From the NCBI GenBank assembly GCA_910587025.1, contig CAJUKR010000011.1:1-35992 (forward strand): 35,992 nucleotides of DNA. The letters are read 5' to 3'. The DNA is from an uncultured Christensenellaceae bacterium (lineage in GTDB: Bacteria > Bacillota > Clostridia > Christensenellales > Pumilibacteraceae). Under the pieces are notes generated by a model. The model saw only the letters and a program-made list of their open reading frames with translations, was not told the origin of the DNA and made no database searches. How positions within the stretch are numbered: position 1 is the stretch's first letter; each line of letters begins with the position of its first letter. A program made the position numbers and the translations under genes. This document shows, piece by piece, positions 15,122 through 22,900 of the stretch.

Positions 15122-15139
15122 TTGAAAAAACGTTTTCAA
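15122..15139. promoter_or_regulatory. Inverted repeat next to the glnN promoter (possible operator)
   Basis: TTGAAAA (15122-15128) and TTTTCAA (15133-15139) form a perfect 7-4-7 inverted repeat that ends 5 bases before the -35 box of the glutamine synthetase promoter. The position suits a transcription factor site. It does not match the Bacillus GlnR consensus, so the factor is unknown. Confidence 0.45.
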
Positions 15140-15143
15140 ACGA

Positions 15144-15172
15144 TTGACAAACGCCGTGCGGAAGAATATAAT
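15144..15172 (+). promoter_or_regulatory. Perfect consensus promoter of glnN
   Basis: TTGACA (15144-15149) and TATAAT (15167-15172) with 17-base spacing are an exact consensus. Transcription would begin near 15180, giving a leader of about 95 bases that holds a hairpin. Confidence 0.88.
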
Positions 15173-15181
15173 AACGGTAAC

Positions 15182-15225
15182 AGCAAAGGCGCTGACGGAT
15201 ATAATCTCGTTGGCGCCTTATTGCT
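15182..15225 (+). promoter_or_regulatory. Leader hairpin of the glutamine synthetase mRNA
   Basis: AGCAA-AGGCGC (15182-15192) pairs with GCGCCT-TA-TTGCT (15213-15225), with a two-base bulge; GACG/CGTT extend the stem inside. It sits at the very 5' end of the predicted transcript and lacks a T-run, so it is not a plain terminator. It could be an antiterminator target or an mRNA stabiliser. No known glutamine riboswitch was recognised. Confidence 0.5.
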
Positions 15226-15275
15226 ATAATAAGCCCGACCGACGGAACTCAAACTTTTTTTCAAGGAGAACATAA

Positions 15276-17369
15276 ATGATTAACGTACCCGAAATGTTCG
15301 GAAGCATGGTCTTTAACGACAAAGAGATGAAGAAAAGGCTTTCGCCCGAAACTTACAAGGCTTTGAAAACGACCATTTCCGAGGATAAAGCGCTCTCGCT
15401 CAAACTGGCGGACGAAATCGCCGAAGCTATGAAAGAGTGGGCTATCGAAAAGGGCGCAACGCATTACACGCACTGGTTTCAGCCCATGACCGGACTTCCC
15501 GCGGAAAAGCACGATTCGTTTATCGATCCGCAGGACGGCGGCGCGGTGATCATGACGTTCAAGGGCAAGGAGCTTATAAAGGGCGAACCCGACGCGTCGA
15601 GTTTTCCTTCGGGCGGAATGCGCGAGACCGCCGAAGCTCGCGGGTATACCGCGTGGGATCCCACGAGCTACGCATTCGTTATCGGTACGACGCTCTATAT
15701 CCCGACTTGCTTTATTTCGTACACGGGCGAGGTGCTCGACAAAAAGACTCCGCTTCTCCGTTCCATGGCGGCGATCGGTAAGATCGCCACGAAGCTTGCC
15801 AATATTTTCGGAGTGAAATGCGGCAGTGTAAAGTCCACGGTCGGACCCGAGCAGGAATATTTCCTTATCGATAAAAACTTATATAACGCGCGTAAGGATC
15901 TGATATATACCGGACGGACTTTGTTCGGCGCGGCTCCGCCCAAGGGGCAGGAACTCGAAGATCAGTATTTCGGATCGATCCGCACCCGCGTAATGGAATT
16001 CATGGAGGACGTGGACGCGAAACTTTGGAAGCTCGGCGTCAACTCAAAGACGCGTCACAACGAAGTCGCGCCCTGTCAGCACGAGCTTGCTCCCGTCTAT
16101 GCGTCGATCAACGTCGCGACCGACCACAATCTTCTTATCATGGATGTGCTTAAAAAGACGGCGGAAGAGCACGGGCTGGCGTGCCTGCTTCACGAGAAGC
16201 CGTTTAAGGGCGTAAACGGAAGCGGTAAGCACGACAACTGGTCGATCTCTACCGATACCGGCGTCAATCTGCTCGGACCCGGCAAAGACCCCGCGAACAA
16301 CCTGCTTTTCCTTACCACCGTGGCGGCGGTCATCAAAGCCGTTCACGAACATTCCGATCTGCTCCGCCTTTCCGTCGCGACTGCCGGCAACGATCATCGT
16401 CTGGGGGCGAACGAAGCTCCGCCCGCGATCATAAGCATATATCTCGGCGATCAGCTCAAAGCAATTTTCGACGCGATGGAGGAAGGCAAGACTTATAAGG
16501 AAACAAAGATCGCAAAGACGAGCACGGGCGTAAACGCCATTCCCGAGTTCGAAAAGGACACTTCGGATCGCAACAGGACTTCGCCGTTTGCGTTCACGGG
16601 AAACAAATTCGAATTCCGCGCACTCGGTTCGTCCCTCAATATCGGTTGCCCGAACGTTATGATAAACGTTGCGGTTGCAGACGCGCTCGAATCGATTGTC
16701 GAAAAACTTTCGAAGGTCAAACCCGAAAATCTCGAGAAAGAGGCGAGAAAGCTCATAAAGGATACTTATACGGCGCATAAAGCCATAGTATTCAACGGGA
16801 ACAATTATTCGGACGAATGGATCAACGTCGAGAGCAAAAAGCGCGGATTGCCCGAAATCAAGTCCACGCCCGAGGCGCTGTCCTATTATACCCGACCCGA
16901 GAACATCGCGCTTTTCGAACATTTCGGTATATTCAAAGCCCGCGAATGCGAGGCGAGAAAGGAAATACTGCTCGAACAGTACGCGAAAGTACTCAATATC
17001 GAAGCGCACACAATGTACAAAATGACGGCGAAGCAGATCCTGCCCGCCTGCGTCGAGTTCATGAGCGTGCTGTCGACTTCGATCAAAAACAAAAAGGAAC
17101 TCGATATGTCTTACGACTACGAAGGAAGCGTGCTGTATAAGGCGAGCCGACTCGTAGATACCGCGTACGCGCAGAACAATGTGCTCGAAGACCTGCGTAA
17201 GACGGCGGCTGGTATGACCGATCTTCAGATGCAGACCAAATATCTTCACGATTCGGTGCTTACTCAGATGAATATTCTCCGCACGACGATAGACGAGCTC
17301 GAAATGCTCATAAGTTCGGAGTACTGGCCGTTGCCGTCGTACGGCGATATGCTGTTCTATCAAGATTGA
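15276..17369 (+). CDS. glnN: Glutamine synthetase type III
   Basis: This 697-residue enzyme makes glutamine from glutamate, ammonia and ATP. Its length and motifs fit GSIII (GlnN), which is much longer than GSI: YTHWFQPMTG (45-54), KHDSFI, the long insert around FPSGGMRETAEARGYTAWDP, GPEQEYFLI with catalytic Glu, RHNEVAPCQHE, HEKPFKGVNGSGKHDNWS with the glutamate-binding and ATP sites, and NRTSPFAFTGNKFEFR. It has the GSIII C-terminal helical region. It is a stand-alone promoter unit with a leader hairpin, followed 105 bases later by an ammonium transporter, so uptake and assimilation are placed together. GSIII is common in Bacteroidota, cyanobacteria and gut Clostridia. Confidence 0.96.
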   Translation: MINVPEMFGSMVFNDKEMKKRLSPETYKALKTTISEDKALSLKLADEIAEAMKEWAIEKGATHYTHWFQPMTGLPAEKHDSFIDPQDGGAVIMTFKGKELIKGEPDASSFPSGGMRETAEARGYTAWDPTSYAFVIGTTLYIPTCFISYTGEVLDKKTPLLRSMAAIGKIATKLANIFGVKCGSVKSTVGPEQEYFLIDKNLYNARKDLIYTGRTLFGAAPPKGQELEDQYFGSIRTRVMEFMEDVDAKLWKLGVNSKTRHNEVAPCQHELAPVYASINVATDHNLLIMDVLKKTAEEHGLACLLHEKPFKGVNGSGKHDNWSISTDTGVNLLGPGKDPANNLLFLTTVAAVIKAVHEHSDLLRLSVATAGNDHRLGANEAPPAIISIYLGDQLKAIFDAMEEGKTYKETKIAKTSTGVNAIPEFEKDTSDRNRTSPFAFTGNKFEFRALGSSLNIGCPNVMINVAVADALESIVEKLSKVKPENLEKEARKLIKDTYTAHKAIVFNGNNYSDEWINVESKKRGLPEIKSTPEALSYYTRPENIALFEHFGIFKARECEARKEILLEQYAKVLNIEAHTMYKMTAKQILPACVEFMSVLSTSIKNKKELDMSYDYEGSVLYKASRLVDTAYAQNNVLEDLRKTAAGMTDLQMQTKYLHDSVLTQMNILRTTIDELEMLISSEYWPLPSYGDMLFYQD

Positions 17370-17376
17370 CGAAAAT

Positions 17377-17405
17377 GCGGAAAAAAGCGTAAAAAATTTT
17401 TCCGC
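17377..17405 (+). other. Intercistronic hairpin between glnN and amt
   Basis: GCGGAAAAA (17377-17385) pairs with TTTTTCCGC (17397-17405) around an 11-base loop. The T residues are inside the stem and no clear T-run follows, so it may be a weak attenuator or processing site separating glnN from amt. No good promoter is seen before amt. Confidence 0.45.
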
Positions 17406-17473
17406 GCGCTCTTGAAATTTAAGAAGGAATAAAGGGAACAAATCCGTATTGAATTTTGGGAGGATATACAAAA

Positions 17474-19225
17474 ATGTCGGATTACGCTTTAATTACCGAC
17501 TTGTTCGGTAGCGGCGGCGGTATCTGGTTTATGATGGGCGCGGCGCTCGTGTTCTTTATGCAGTGCGGTTTCGCAATGGTCGAAACGGGCTTTACGCGAG
17601 CAAAGAACGCCGGCAACATCATAATGAAGAACCTTATGGATTTCTGTATCGGAACCGTCGTGTTTATGCTTATCGGTTATTCGCTTCTCATCGGACAGGA
17701 TGCGGCAGGCAGCTTCTTCGTAGGAGCGCCGAGCACTTTGTTCGCAACGGATTCGACCGATATGCCGAATTTCTTTTTCAACCTTATGTTTTGCGCTACC
17801 GCGGCGACGATCGTGTCGGGAGCCATGGCGGAAAGAACGAAGTTCGGCGCTTACTGCGTTTACTCGGGTCTCATCAGCCTTTTCGTCTATCCGATCGAGG
17901 CCGGCTGGGTATGGGGCGGCGGTTGGCTGGCTCAACACGGTTTCATAGACTTCGCGGGCTCGGTAGTCATCCACATGGTGGGAGGCATTTCCGCGTTGGT
18001 GGGCGCGCTTTTTCTCGGACCGCGTATCGGTAAGTACACGCTTGACGAAAACGGCAAAGTCAAAAAAGTCAACGCGATTCCCGGTCACAGCATCACGTTG
18101 GGCGCGCTCGGAGTATTCATACTTTGGTTCGGCTGGTACGGCTTCAACGGCGCGGCGGCAGGCAGCGTGGAAGAGCTTGCGCTCATCAGCGTAAACACCA
18201 CGCTTGCGCCGGGCGTAGCTACCGTTACGTGCATGTTGTTCACCTGGGCGCTCAACAAAAAACCTGACGTGTCGATGTGCCTTAACGCGTCGCTTGCCGG
18301 ACTGGTCGCGATCACCGCGCCTTGCGCGTCGGTCGATCCGTGGGCGGCGGTAATAATCGGAGCGCTTTCGGGATTTCTTATCGTCGGCGCGTGCAATCTG
18401 GTCGATCAGATATTCCATATTGACGACCCCGTCGGCGCGATAGCCGTGCACGGGTTTCACGGTTTGCTCGGCGGCATTTGCGCCGGACTGTTCGCTAATC
18501 CCGCATACGGGTACGGCGCGGGCTTGTTCTTCGCAGGCTCAGAGCTTGTGACGAGCGGGGAAGCTGATATGATTTTCGGCTGGCAGATGCTCGGTATATT
18601 GTGCGTAATCGCCTGGACTGCGGCGCTCATGTCCGGCGTGTTTGCCGCGATAAAATATCTGCCTAAGCGGCTCGGTATCGTCAAGGAAGGCAACGGACTC
18701 CGCGCGCTTCCCGAACACGAGATCGCGGGCATGGATATTTCCGAGCACGGTCTGGCTTCGGCTTACGCCGATTTCCTTCCGTCGGCTCCGGTTTACGGCG
18801 AGCAAAGCAAGGCGGTCGATTTGAGCGGGGTTACGCCCGTAAAACTCTGCGCGATGCAGGGCGTGGAACGGTATACCAAGATCACCGTACTTTGCAATCA
18901 GGATAAATTCACGACGCTCAAAGATACCATGGCGGCGATAGGCGTGCAGGGCATGACCGTCGCTCCGGTCATGGGTTGCGGAGTGCAAAGAGGACACACG
19001 GCGCAGTATCGCGGCGTTAAGACCAAAGTCAATCTTATGCCTAAAGTTCAGGTCGATATCGTCGTTTCCACCGTCGATCCCGGTCTGGTCGTAGCCGCGG
19101 CGCAGAAAGCGCTCAATACCGGCAACGTCGGCGACGGCAAAATCTTCGTATCCGGTATCGAGGACGTTATACGCGTCCGTACCGGCGAAACGGGCGAAGC
19201 GGCTCTCGACAATACGGAGAAATAA
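17474..19225 (+). CDS. amt: Ammonium transporter with a fused C-terminal P-II domain
   Basis: This 583-residue protein joins an Amt channel (about 1-420) to a P-II (GlnB/GlnK-like) domain (about 460-583). The start at 17474 is chosen because GGGAGG (17458-17463) precedes it at 10 bases; an upstream in-frame ATG would lie before that site. Amt signs: FFMQCGFAMVETGFTRAKNAGN, AMAERTKFGAY, DFAGSVVIHMVGG, GHSITLGALGVFILWFGWYGFN and DDPVGAIAVHGFHG with the pore His. P-II signs: GMTVAPVMGCGVQRGHT, a T-loop and DGKIFVSGIEDVIRVRTGE. The T-loop keeps the YRG tyrosine, but the classical uridylylation Tyr-51 position reads Thr (YRGVKTKV). Normally P-II is a free protein that plugs Amt; here it is tethered. 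It follows glnN and fits nitrogen-status control of ammonium entry. Confidence 0.95.
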   Translation: MSDYALITDLFGSGGGIWFMMGAALVFFMQCGFAMVETGFTRAKNAGNIIMKNLMDFCIGTVVFMLIGYSLLIGQDAAGSFFVGAPSTLFATDSTDMPNFFFNLMFCATAATIVSGAMAERTKFGAYCVYSGLISLFVYPIEAGWVWGGGWLAQHGFIDFAGSVVIHMVGGISALVGALFLGPRIGKYTLDENGKVKKVNAIPGHSITLGALGVFILWFGWYGFNGAAAGSVEELALISVNTTLAPGVATVTCMLFTWALNKKPDVSMCLNASLAGLVAITAPCASVDPWAAVIIGALSGFLIVGACNLVDQIFHIDDPVGAIAVHGFHGLLGGICAGLFANPAYGYGAGLFFAGSELVTSGEADMIFGWQMLGILCVIAWTAALMSGVFAAIKYLPKRLGIVKEGNGLRALPEHEIAGMDISEHGLASAYADFLPSAPVYGEQSKAVDLSGVTPVKLCAMQGVERYTKITVLCNQDKFTTLKDTMAAIGVQGMTVAPVMGCGVQRGHTAQYRGVKTKVNLMPKVQVDIVVSTVDPGLVVAAAQKALNTGNVGDGKIFVSGIEDVIRVRTGETGEAALDNTEK

Positions 19226-19246
19226 TAAGCCCCTTTATTCCCTCTT

Positions 19247-19292
19247 GACGGGTGCGCGGCGAGTTTTTTCTTGTCGCAACCCGTCCTTTTTT
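19247..19292 (+). terminator. Rho-independent terminator after amt
   Basis: GACGGGT (19247-19253) pairs with ACCCGTC (19279-19285); an inner GCGA/TCGC stem is possible, and six T follow at 19287-19292. It closes the glnN-amt unit. Confidence 0.82.
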
Positions 19293-19328
19293 CGGATTTT
19301 TCCGTTAAGTGTTTAATGAAGCGAAACG

Positions 19329-19360
19329 TTTGCGTCTCTGCGTCCGAGTAACGACGCAAA
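19329..19360 (+). promoter_or_regulatory. Hairpin abutting the ribosome site of the 19370 gene
   Basis: TTTGCGTC (19329-19336) and GACGCAAA (19353-19360) form a perfect 8-bp stem ending directly against GGAG (19361-19364), the ribosome site of the next gene. The hairpin could modulate access to that site or stabilise the message. Confidence 0.45.
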
Positions 19361-19369
19361 GGAGATATT

Positions 19370-19927
19370 ATGTCGAAACACAAAACGATCCCGTGCGATA
19401 AGAAAGGCAGACCGATAATTCCGTCGGATACGAACTGGCGGGTCGCGATCAAGCGCGCGGCGATTTTTCTTGCCGCCGGCGCGGCGCTCGTCCCCGCGGG
19501 AATATTGCTGTTTACGTTCGTACCTCTTTCTCCGGATATGGGCGCGATAAAGCTGTTTTTCGGGATGCTGACGTTCTTCGGCGCGCTGTTTCTTCTTTTC
19601 GGAACGGCGATCGCCGTACTCGCGGCGGTGCAGAGGCGCAAAACGCCGCCGAAAGAGGAGATCATGCAAAATGCGATCGAGAGCGGCGAATACTGCGTCG
19701 CTTCGGTCGTTCGTGCGCGCACGAAAAAGAAAAACGGCGTGGTTTATTATCGTTTGCGTCTGGAATACGACGACGACCGTTACGGATTCCGACGCCGTTT
19801 CGACAGCGGTTGGGAATGTGAAAAAGCCGCCGAAGCGGGTGACTTGTTCGGCGTATACTATCTGCCCGACAGCAATATAGGTTATTTTATCGACATTACG
19901 GGACAAAAACATTTATATAATCGATAA
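19370..19927 (+). CDS. Two-span membrane protein of unknown function
   Basis: This 185-residue protein has a polar, basic N-terminus of about 30 residues, two hydrophobic segments (about 30-50 and 60-88) and a soluble C-terminal domain of about 95 residues, rich in charged residues and beta-like (VVYYRLRLEYDDDRYGFRRRF, LFGVYYLPDSNIGYFIDI). The design resembles DUF3592-type small membrane proteins, but I do not assign it. It is a single gene between the amt terminator and the promoter of the galT leader. Its ribosome site AAAGGAG is well placed and preceded by a hairpin. It is a true gene judging by codon use and ribosome site; function is unknown. Confidence 0.7.
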   Translation: MSKHKTIPCDKKGRPIIPSDTNWRVAIKRAAIFLAAGAALVPAGILLFTFVPLSPDMGAIKLFFGMLTFFGALFLLFGTAIAVLAAVQRRKTPPKEEIMQNAIESGEYCVASVVRARTKKKNGVVYYRLRLEYDDDRYGFRRRFDSGWECEKAAEAGDLFGVYYLPDSNIGYFIDITGQKHLYNR

Positions 19928-19942
19928 ATTTACGCCGCACTC

Positions 19943-19972
19943 TTGACAAAAGCATGGGTGCGGTGTTATTAT
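19943..19972 (+). promoter_or_regulatory. Promoter of the structured galT leader
   Basis: TTGACA (19943-19948) and TATTAT (19967-19972) are 18 bases apart. Transcription would start near 19980, about 345 bases upstream of the galT start codon, so the transcript has a very long leader or is a separate small RNA. Confidence 0.72.
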
Positions 19973-19979
19973 ATAAGAG

Positions 19980-20260
19980 AAGAACGGCAAAAAATACGTA
20001 AATAATTCATAACCGCCTGCGTTTGGGTCAGAATGCATTTCCCGGCGGCAATTCCCGAATGTGCGCGGAATTGCCGCCGTCGCATTAAATCAGTCGAATT
20101 TGCAATCGCGATCCACGCGATCGGAGTAGTTGACGCTATGCGTCGGGTCTTCGGGAAGACAAGCGACGCGTCGGTGACGAAGTTTGTGCATGCGGGCGTG
20201 ACCCGAGTAACCTTTTACTTTCTTTTTCATACCTATAGTATGAGGAAATCTTTACGGAAA
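19980..20260 (+). ncRNA. Candidate structured RNA or long regulatory leader of galT
   Basis: The gap between a good promoter and galT can fold into a compact, closed structure. An outer stem pairs GGGTCA (20025-20030) with TGACCC (20199-20204), and just inside it ATGCA (20033-20037) pairs with TGCAT (20187-20191). Within lie a 13-bp perfect hairpin (20043-20055 with 20067-20079), a 6-bp hairpin ATCGCG/CGCGAT (20105-20121), and a two-part hairpin GCGTCG-GTCTTC-GG-GAAGAC-CGACGC (20140-20169). The segment 20140-20144 can alternatively pair with 20132-20136, which would be mutually exclusive. No good coding frame is present. It does not show the signature sequences of RNase P, tmRNA, SRP, T-box, FMN or SAM RNAs. 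It may be a riboswitch-like leader or a free small RNA. Confidence 0.5.
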
Positions 20261-20289
20261 ATCCGCCGACGAAATTTGAAATTTTTTAC

Positions 20290-20312
20290 TGCCTTATTTT
20301 TGAGTTAAGGCA
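20290..20312 (+). promoter_or_regulatory. Hairpin next to the galT ribosome site
   Basis: TGCCTTA (20290-20296) and TAAGGCA (20306-20312) form a 7-bp stem whose descending arm touches the galT ribosome site AAAGGA (20312-20317). It could hide or expose that site depending on the upstream leader fold. Confidence 0.45.
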
Positions 20313-20324
20313 AAGGATACTGAA

Positions 20325-22274
20325 ATGGATATTTATACCGGTATTGACGAACTTATTGTTTATGCCAGAAACAACCTGCTTCTCGACGATCTCGACGTCT
20401 GCTATGTCAGAAACGAGATACTCGCGCTCCTCGGATTGGACTCGTATAAAGCAGGCAATCCCGACGAGGATAAAATCGACGGAATGACGGATCCGGACGC
20501 GCTTATGACGGAGTTTACCGACGCGTGCGTATTCGCAAAAATTCTGACGAAAAAAGAAGTGCCCGCGGTAACGAAAAGAATATTGACCGCGATGTCGCTG
20601 CCAGTTTCGAAAGTGAACGACATGTACGCCGATCTCGGCGGCAAAGGTTCGCCCAGAGCCGACCGATTCCTTGCCGATTACGTTAAGGCGTCGGGTTTCG
20701 GCAAAGGCGGAAACCCCGCGTTCGTCGAAGAGGTTACGGACGACGGGTTGACGGTTGCGTCCAAAGGCGAAGGTAAGGAAGAGCTTGCGCCGCTGTATCT
20801 CGCGATCGACGAACTCGTATATTACGCCGAAAACAATTTGCTCCTCGACGCTTACGACGTGGACGCCGCAAAGCGCGCGATCGCGGATCTTATCGGACTG
20901 GATTCGTACGCACAGCAGGAAGAAATAGATTACGATAAAGTGGACGCGCTCGACCGTCCCGACTTGCTCGTTATCGCGCTCAAGGACGCCGCGAACGCCG
21001 CGGGACTCATGACCGGCGACGACGCGTATATTACGATCGATCGTATCATGGGCGCGCTGTCGTTGCTTCCGAGCGAGATCAACGATCTGTTCGATAACCT
21101 GACGGCAAAGAAAGCGACCGATTTCCTTTACGATTATTCGGTCAAGAATTATTATATCAAAAAGACGGCACTCGAGAGCAATATCCGATTCAAGTCGGAC
21201 TATACCAAAGGCGGACTCGAGATCACGATAAACAAAGCTCGTCCCGAGTATGCCGACGCGCGCAGCGCGGCTCACGGCAACACGCCCGCGGGCGGCTATC
21301 CGAAGTGCACGATCTGTCCCGAAAACGAGGGCTTCGACGGCACCGGCAAATGCGCTTTGCGTACGGTGACGATGGAACTCGGCGGGGAAGAGTGGTTCTG
21401 GCAGTACTCGCCTTACGGGTATCTCGGCAAGCACGGTATCGCAGTATCGAAAGCTCATTCGCCCATGAAAGTGACGGACAATACGGTAGTCCAGCTTATG
21501 GACTTCGTGGACAGATTCCCGCATTTCTTCATAGGATGTAATGCGGCGTTGCCCGGCGCGGGCGGCAGCGTGCTCTCGCACAATCACTATCAGGGCGGCG
21601 AGGAGATCCTGCCTATGCACAAAGCCAAAGGCGCGGTCAAACTCGTTTATCCGAAGTATCCGCTTGCCGATATCGAAGTGCTCGATTGGTACGACTCGGT
21701 CATTCGCGTTACGTCGCAGTCCAGGCTCGTTATATCCGAGATAGAACGCGATATAAGAAACGGCTGGGAAAATCATACCGATCGCAAACTCGGCATAGTG
21801 GCTGAAGATAAGGACGGACGTCATAACGCAGTGAGCGAAACCATGCGCAAGATCGGTAACGGTCGGTATTGTCTGGACATCATTCTTCGTTCCAATGTCA
21901 CGAGCGAGGAGTATCCCGACGGCGTGTTCCATACGCATCCCGAATTTCAGGCGCTCAAGAAAGAGCCCAACGGACTCCTCGAGGCGCAGGGACTGTTTAT
22001 TCTTCCGGGACGCCTGGAAGAACAGATCAACGAGCTTAACGCATGTCTTGTAAACAAAACGGCGTTGCCCGCGTCGCTTTCCGAGTTCAAGCAGATGCAC
22101 AAAGAGATCGTGAAAGAGAACGGCAAAGAGATGTCTAAGGTGGAAGCGGGCATTTATATCAAAGCGGAGATCGGGTCGGTTTGCGAGCGTATTCTCGAGA
22201 ATATAGCCGTATTCAAGAGCGCGGACGAAACCGCGGAATTCCTTACCGGACTCGGTACTTTCGAAATAAACTGA
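20325..22274 (+). CDS. galT: UDP-glucose:hexose-1-phosphate uridylyltransferase with duplicated N-terminal domain
   Basis: This 649-residue protein is a Firmicutes-type (class II) GalT, which swaps UMP between UDP-glucose and galactose 1-phosphate in the Leloir pathway. The catalytic part from about 285 on shows YPKCTICPENEGF, FWQYSPYGY, FPHFFIGCNAALPGAGGS and LSHNHYQGG; the nucleophilic His lies in HNHYQ (419-423). Such enzymes are normally near 500 residues. The excess is a tandem copy of the N-terminal helical domain: residues 7-122 (IDELIVYARNNLLLDDLDV ... FLADYVKAS) and 161-277 (IDELVYYAENNLLLDAYDV ... FLYDYSVKN), joined by a 38-residue linker. The enzyme core is intact, so activity is likely. 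No galK or galE is adjacent. The gene follows a long structured leader and is followed after 16 bases by an unknown gene. Confidence 0.93.
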   Translation: MDIYTGIDELIVYARNNLLLDDLDVCYVRNEILALLGLDSYKAGNPDEDKIDGMTDPDALMTEFTDACVFAKILTKKEVPAVTKRILTAMSLPVSKVNDMYADLGGKGSPRADRFLADYVKASGFGKGGNPAFVEEVTDDGLTVASKGEGKEELAPLYLAIDELVYYAENNLLLDAYDVDAAKRAIADLIGLDSYAQQEEIDYDKVDALDRPDLLVIALKDAANAAGLMTGDDAYITIDRIMGALSLLPSEINDLFDNLTAKKATDFLYDYSVKNYYIKKTALESNIRFKSDYTKGGLEITINKARPEYADARSAAHGNTPAGGYPKCTICPENEGFDGTGKCALRTVTMELGGEEWFWQYSPYGYLGKHGIAVSKAHSPMKVTDNTVVQLMDFVDRFPHFFIGCNAALPGAGGSVLSHNHYQGGEEILPMHKAKGAVKLVYPKYPLADIEVLDWYDSVIRVTSQSRLVISEIERDIRNGWENHTDRKLGIVAEDKDGRHNAVSETMRKIGNGRYCLDIILRSNVTSEEYPDGVFHTHPEFQALKKEPNGLLEAQGLFILPGRLEEQINELNACLVNKTALPASLSEFKQMHKEIVKENGKEMSKVEAGIYIKAEIGSVCERILENIAVFKSADETAEFLTGLGTFEIN

Positions 22275-22290
22275 TTTACGGACAATCGAA

Positions 22291-22890
22291 ATGACAACAA
22301 AAGAGTTAAAGTATCTGAATATCCTGAAAGATTTTTTTGCCGTGCCCGACGCGGTGAAGAACGAAAGCGGGTGGCGCAAAGTCATGCAAAGCGCGCTTAC
22401 GTTCGACTATTCGTCGGCGGTACTGCTTTGGGAGTATGCTCTCGGCGCGGTCGATGCGAAGATGAACGGCGAGGAATATGCCCGCGTATATGCGGACGTG
22501 ACCGAGTCGCTGTTCGAACATCACAACGCTTCGAAGTTTTCGAAAACGCTTATCGAAAGCGTGCCCGTGCGTACTGCGGTTTACCGTTATTCGCGTACGG
22601 CGTTCACGCGTCCCGAAACCGTGGGATATCTTTCCGCGCTTCTCGTGTCGGGTAAGATCGCCGACGCCGACGAAATAGTCAAGTGCGCTGTGCGCAATAC
22701 TGCGGCTAAGGCGACGTTCGGCAAATTCATGCTTGACGCAACTTCGCGCGCGATCATAGAGCTTGTGAAAAAAAGCAGCGGCAAATCGGTCATGTCGAGA
22801 AGGCTGTCCGCGTTCTTAAACGACGCGGCAAAGAATATCAAGACGGGCGAAGGCGCGGTCATCATTCAGCGTATAAAAGAACTCAGTTAA
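22291..22890 (+). CDS. Helical protein of unknown function co-transcribed with galT
   Basis: This 199-residue protein is predicted by composition to be mostly alpha-helical, without membrane segments or Cys clusters. It shows alternating hydrophobic positions (YSSAVLLWEYALGAVDAKM, VGYLSALLVSG) and a basic C-terminus. No catalytic motif is visible and I do not recognise the family. The start lies 16 bases after the galT stop and the gene ends at a strong terminator, so the two are an operon. That makes a link to sugar-nucleotide metabolism possible but unproven. It is the last chromosomal gene before the prophage. Confidence 0.7.
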   Translation: MTTKELKYLNILKDFFAVPDAVKNESGWRKVMQSALTFDYSSAVLLWEYALGAVDAKMNGEEYARVYADVTESLFEHHNASKFSKTLIESVPVRTAVYRYSRTAFTRPETVGYLSALLVSGKIADADEIVKCAVRNTAAKATFGKFMLDATSRAIIELVKKSSGKSVMSRRLSAFLNDAAKNIKTGEGAVIIQRIKELS

Positions 22891-22900
22891 TATGTCATAA

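Noticed and set aside
16044..17471. Minus-strand frame of 475 codons under glnN
   Set aside because: The plus strand carries an unmistakable type III glutamine synthetase; the reverse frame has no motifs.
19980..20260. Known RNAs (RNase P, tmRNA, SRP, T-box, FMN, SAM)
   Set aside because: None of their diagnostic sequences was found by eye; a covariance search is needed for a firm exclusion.
20033..20308. Possible 91-residue gene in the galT leader
   Set aside because: The frame crosses strong hairpins, lacks a ribosome site and has a composition unlike genes here; the structured RNA reading is preferred.
20286..22385. Long minus-strand frame (699 codons) opposite galT
   Set aside because: It mirrors the galT frame, has no recognisable domain, and its Arg/His/Val-rich composition is typical of antisense frames.
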